DNA of 16,075 nucleotides from Rhodospirillales bacterium (GTDB taxonomy: Bacteria > Pseudomonadota > Alphaproteobacteria > Reyranellales > Reyranellaceae), in NCBI GenBank assembly GCA_013205335.1, contig JABMNB010000460.1, positions 1 through 16,075 on the forward strand, written 5' to 3'. Shown piece after piece: positions 13,611 through 16,075 of the stretch (the stretch's first letter is position 1; each line of letters begins with the position of its first letter). A model generated the notes under the pieces. It saw nothing but the letters and a program-made list of their open reading frames with translations. It did not search any database and had not been told where the DNA came from. The translations under genes were made by a program, and so were the position numbers.

Positions 13611-14465
13611 ATGGTTGACGTCCGAACCGCCGAATCCGCCGCCGCGCGGCAGTTGCTCACAGCCTGGGTCGATGCACCGGTGAACTACCTCGCCGATCTC
13701 AGCATCAAGCCAGTGACCTATAATCCGCCGCATGGCACGGGCCTGCCGCGGCGTGACGGCAATTATCGCGACTTCACGGTGCGCATCCATGATGCCCGCC
13801 CGATCGCACGCGATGTCTCGCTCGACCGCCAGGCCTTCATCCTCACGCATCACGATACCGCCGTGCGCGACTTCTACGACGAGCAAGAGGTCCGCAGGAA
13901 ATACCATCCCGAGGTCGAGGCGCTGATCATGCGTGAGACCGGCGCGTCGAAGGTCGTGGTGTTCGACCACACCGTCCGCACTGCCGACCGCGCTGTCGAG
14001 CGTGGCCTGCGCACGCCGGTGCGCAGCGTGCACAACGACTACACCGAGAAGTCAGGTCCACAGCGTGTCCGCGACTTGCTTCCGGCCGAGGAGGCCGAGC
14101 AGCGCCTTCGGAACCGGTTCGCCGAATACAATGTCTGGCGCAGCATCGACCATGCGCCGGTCGAGATGGCGCCGCTGGGCTTCGTCGACGCAGAGAGTAT
14201 TGCGCCGCGCGATCTCGCGGTGTGCGATCTGGTCTATGCCGACCGCACCGGCGAGATATATCAGGGCGTCTACAACGCCGATCACCGCTGGTTCTATTTC
14301 CCGCAGATGACGCGGGACGAGGCCGTTCTGATCAAGTGCTACGACTCGACGAAAGACGGCCGCGCGCGCTTCTCGCTGCATTCCGCCTTCGACGATCCGA
14401 CGTCGCCGGCCAATCCACGGCCGCGGCAGAGCATCGAGGCGAGGGCGTTAGCGTATTTCGACTAA
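13611..14465 (+). CDS. CmcJ/NvfI-family putative Fe(II)/2-oxoglutarate oxygenase
   Basis: This 284-aa protein matches the CmcJ/NvfI (GA4-desaturase-like, AsaB) family in length and landmarks. VRSVHNDYTEKSGPQR (137-152) supplies a probable H141-x-D143 iron pair. YNVWRSI (173-179) and HAPVEMAPLGFVDA (181-194) are family blocks. HRWFYFPQMTRDEAVLIKCYDS (225-246), SLHSAFDDP (255-263, with H257 as the likely third ligand) and PRQSIEAR (271-278, with an Arg for 2-oxoglutarate) complete the pattern. The family includes CmcJ of cephamycin biosynthesis and fungal oxygenases acting on meroterpenoids; most bacterial members are uncharacterised. ATG 13611 is preceded by a modest GGGTGAAG. It lies 105 bp after the iron-ADH-like gene and may form its own unit or a distal part of that operon. 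The reaction and substrate are unknown. Confidence 0.85.
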   Translation: MVDVRTAESAAARQLLTAWVDAPVNYLADLSIKPVTYNPPHGTGLPRRDGNYRDFTVRIHDARPIARDVSLDRQAFILTHHDTAVRDFYDEQEVRRKYHPEVEALIMRETGASKVVVFDHTVRTADRAVERGLRTPVRSVHNDYTEKSGPQRVRDLLPAEEAEQRLRNRFAEYNVWRSIDHAPVEMAPLGFVDAESIAPRDLAVCDLVYADRTGEIYQGVYNADHRWFYFPQMTRDEAVLIKCYDSTKDGRARFSLHSAFDDPTSPANPRPRQSIEARALAYFD

Positions 14466-14493
14466 AGCGTGTTGAGGTACGCCGGCCCTTCTT

Positions 14494-14579
14494 GTCATCC
14501 TGAGCGAAGCGAAGGATCTAGCGTTAGCGACGCAGTGCTCTCGTCGTTCCGCTAGGTCCTTCGCTTCGCTCAGGACGAC
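14494..14579. repeat. 86-bp palindromic intergenic element, copy 2
   Basis: The left arm 14494-14523 (GTCATCCTGAGCGAAGCG start) pairs with the right arm 14550-14579; 28 of 30 positions are complementary and the two exceptions can be G-U pairs. An inner stem GCGACG/CGTCGT lies within the 26-nt middle. It aligns without gaps to copy 1 at 6283-6368, with about 74 of 86 positions identical by my count; differences are concentrated in the middle, where both copies can still form an inner stem. Like copy 1 it occupies a convergent junction, ending 6 bp from the stop of the hydrolase gene and beginning 28 bp after the stop of the oxygenase gene. Confidence 0.88.
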
Positions 14580-14585
14580 AGCTTC

Positions 14586-15305
14586 TTAGCTCGCCGCAAT
14601 CGTCTCCAGATGCTCGACCAGCTCTTCGGGATTGCTGAAGAACGGCGAGTGGCCGCTTTCCAGCCTCAGCACCTTGCACGGTGTCGCCTTCGCCATCGTG
14701 CGCTGCAGCGCGATGCGGATGGCATTATCGTGAACGCACTCGATGTACCAGCGCGGCACTGAGCCGAAGCGCTCTTCGGTGAGGGTCAATGGGGTCGTCG
14801 AGATGGCCAGTGGCTGAGGTCGCAGCCGCTCCATCGCCTTGTAGCGGTCCTCCGGCGAGACGTCGGCGTAGAACAGGCTCGGCAGCTTGTCGCGGGCGAA
14901 GGTGTAGGTCTTGCCGTCGGGGCTGACCTGTCGCGACAGCCGGAACATGGCGTCCGGCTCCAGCGCCGTCATGTCCTTGCCGCTCTTGCCCGAAGTCGGC
15001 AGCAGGGCGCAGAGATAGACCAGCGCCTTCAGTTTGCGCCGTCGTGCCTCGGCGAGCTGGCTGATCGTGACGCCGCCCAGCGAATGGCCGACCAGGATGA
15101 CCTGCTCCTCCATCTTGTCGAGGAGCCGCGCCAGCTTCTCGACATTGTCGGCGAGCGTGACGTTGGCCGGCGGCGTCTGGTCCTTGCCCAGGCCAGGCAG
15201 GTCGGGGGCGCAGACCTTGTGGCCCGCCGCCTCGAGCAGCGGGACGACCTTCTCCCAGCACCAGCCGCCCGTGCAGGCGCCATGAACCAGCAGGAAGGTC
15301 GCCAC
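14586..15305 (-). CDS. Alpha/beta-fold hydrolase (EstC / methylesterase-like)
   Basis: This 239-aa protein is a compact alpha/beta hydrolase. It opens with FLLVHGACTGGWCWEKVVP (the HG oxyanion region, residues 4-22), followed by PDLPGLG. The nucleophile elbow is GHSLGG with S75, and the acid and base are probably D193 (VHDNAI) and H219 (SGHSPFF). The overall pattern resembles the plant methylesterase/hydroxynitrile-lyase-like group and bacterial EstC esterases, which act on small esters in the cytosol. The start is GTG 15305, with only two bases after the stop of the SDR gene; an AAGGG inside the SDR end serves as ribosome-binding site. It is probably translated with the SDR as an operon. The natural substrate is unknown. 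Confidence 0.9.
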   Translation of the reverse strand: MATFLLVHGACTGGWCWEKVVPLLEAAGHKVCAPDLPGLGKDQTPPANVTLADNVEKLARLLDKMEEQVILVGHSLGGVTISQLAEARRRKLKALVYLCALLPTSGKSGKDMTALEPDAMFRLSRQVSPDGKTYTFARDKLPSLFYADVSPEDRYKAMERLRPQPLAISTTPLTLTEERFGSVPRWYIECVHDNAIRIALQRTMAKATPCKVLRLESGHSPFFSNPEELVEHLETIAAS

Positions 15306-15307
15306 GC

Positions 15308-16075
15308 CTAGCCCTTTCCGACGACGGTTCGCGCGCCGGGGGCGGGCACGAAGAAATCAGGCAGCAACGACGTGCCGGGCGAGACGGCGTACTGGTCGAA
15401 GTCGCTGACGCCTTCCGCCATCAGCACTTCGTCGTCGATGAAGAAGTTGCCGGTGCAGTCGCGTGCCGGGCGGTTGAAGATCGCGTACGCGGCGTCGGCC
15501 ATGATCTCGGGCTTGCGGCACTGCTTCATGCCCTCGTCGCCGCCCAGGATGTTCTGGATCGCCGAGGTGGCGATGGCGGTACGCGGCCACAGGCAGTTGA
15601 AGGCGATCCCCTTGTCTTTGAATTCTTCGGCCATTGACCACGCGAAAACCGACATGCCGTACTTGGCGAGCGTGTAGGCGGCGTGGTTGGCGAACCATTT
15701 CACGTCGAAGTCGAGCGGCGGCGAGAGGTTCAGCACATGCGGGTTGGCGGCTTTCAGCAGGTGCGGGATGCACTTCTGCGAGACCATGAAAGTGCCGCGT
15801 GCGTTGATCTGCTGCATCAGGTCGTAGCGCTTCATCGGCGTGGCCAGCGTACCGGTCAGGCTGATGGCGCTGGCATTGTTCACCAGGATGTCGATCCCGC
15901 CGAACTTCGCGACGGTCTCGGCGACTGCCTTGTCGACGCTCTGCTCATCGCGGATGTCGCAGGCGAGCGGCAGCGCCCTGCCGCCAGCCTTCTCGATGTC
16001 CTCGGCGGCGGTGAAGATCGTGCCGGGCAGACGCGGGTCCGGCTTCACCGTCTTGGCGGCAATGGCGATGTTGGC
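15308..16075 (-). CDS. HSDL2-like SDR family oxidoreductase, 5' end outside window
   Basis: The frame enters from the right edge and gives 255 visible residues ending at TAG 15310-15308. The visible start reads ANIAIAAKTVKPDPRLPGTI, with NNASAIS, a Ser in NLSPPL (S118 of the visible part), Y134-x3-K138 in YTLAKYG, and C-terminal FNRPARDCTGNFFIDDE and PGTSLLPDFF. These blocks closely parallel the SDR domain of eukaryotic HSDL2 as I recall it. The HSDL2 SCP2-like C-terminal domain is absent, and the frame stops soon after the SDR fold. The missing N-terminus (about 30-40 residues) should hold the TGxxxGIG cofactor loop. Catalytic Ser/Tyr/Lys are intact. The gene is directly followed by the hydrolase gene two bases away. 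The substrate of HSDL2-type enzymes is poorly defined, though lipid metabolism is suspected. Confidence 0.9.
   Translation of the reverse strand, partial: ANIAIAAKTVKPDPRLPGTIFTAAEDIEKAGGRALPLACDIRDEQSVDKAVAETVAKFGGIDILVNNASAISLTGTLATPMKRYDLMQQINARGTFMVSQKCIPHLLKAANPHVLNLSPPLDFDVKWFANHAAYTLAKYGMSVFAWSMAEEFKDKGIAFNCLWPRTAIATSAIQNILGGDEGMKQCRKPEIMADAAYAIFNRPARDCTGNFFIDDEVLMAEGVSDFDQYAVSPGTSLLPDFFVPAPGARTVVGKG

Noticed and set aside
6283..14579. The dispersed palindromes as a CRISPR array or as insertion-sequence ends
   Set aside because: Copies are single and kilobases apart, each is itself a hairpin, no spacers of regular size exist, and the genes between them are ordinary metabolic genes with no transposase.

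Overview
This window is GC-rich, gene-dense chromosomal DNA, most likely from an alphaproteobacterium. Supporting signs are strongly G/C-biased third codon positions, GTG starts, short overlapping gene junctions, a two-subunit indolepyruvate oxidoreductase of the DUF6537 type, and intergenic palindromes beginning TCATCCTGAG of a kind common in Rhizobiales and Rhodospirillales genomes. I cannot fix the genus. I see no rRNA, tRNA, CRISPR array, insertion sequence, phage gene or plasmid origin, and no gene-free stretch longer than about 245 bp.

Layout. (1) Positions 1-1554, minus strand: an unrecognised 261-aa protein built from a gapless internal tandem duplication, then a 73-aa biotin/lipoyl carrier, then a YeiH-type membrane protein cut by the window edge. 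(2) Positions 1589-6267, plus strand: a tight four-gene cluster encoding a DTW-domain protein, indolepyruvate oxidoreductase alpha and beta subunits, and a PaaI-type hotdog thioesterase. (3) 6283-6368: an 86-bp palindromic element at a convergent gene end. (4) 6378-7970, minus: a GMC-family FAD oxidoreductase. (5) 8215-9312, plus: an AI-2E-family membrane protein. (6) 9313-11383, minus: a CaiB/BaiF CoA-transferase followed by a 2,4-dienoyl-CoA-reductase-like SDR. (7) 11458-14465, plus: dienelactone hydrolase, a maleylacetate-reductase-like iron-ADH family protein, and a CmcJ/NvfI-type putative dioxygenase. A long hairpin separates the first two. (8) 14494-14579: a second copy of the 86-bp element. 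(9) 14586-16075, minus: an HSDL2-like SDR, cut by the window edge, and an alpha/beta hydrolase.

Functionally the window is mostly acyl-CoA, aryl-acid and aromatic catabolism. The oxidoreductase pair with the thioesterase suggests arylpyruvate to arylacetyl-CoA to arylacetate. The CoA-transferase plus dienoyl-CoA-reductase-like SDR suggests activation and reduction of an unsaturated acid. The dienelactone hydrolase plus maleylacetate-reductase-like protein resembles the lower part of a modified ortho-cleavage pathway. These pathway assignments are inferred from family membership and gene order.

The best candidate for something undescribed is the duplicated protein at 769-1554 with its biotin carrier and membrane partner. 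Several enzymes also have substitutions at positions normally important in their families: an Asp in place of a cluster Cys in the oxidoreductase alpha subunit, loss of the usual Asn and Tyr in the DECR-like SDR, Lys in place of the metal-binding Asp in the iron-ADH homologue, and loss of the N-terminal cysteines in the DTW protein.
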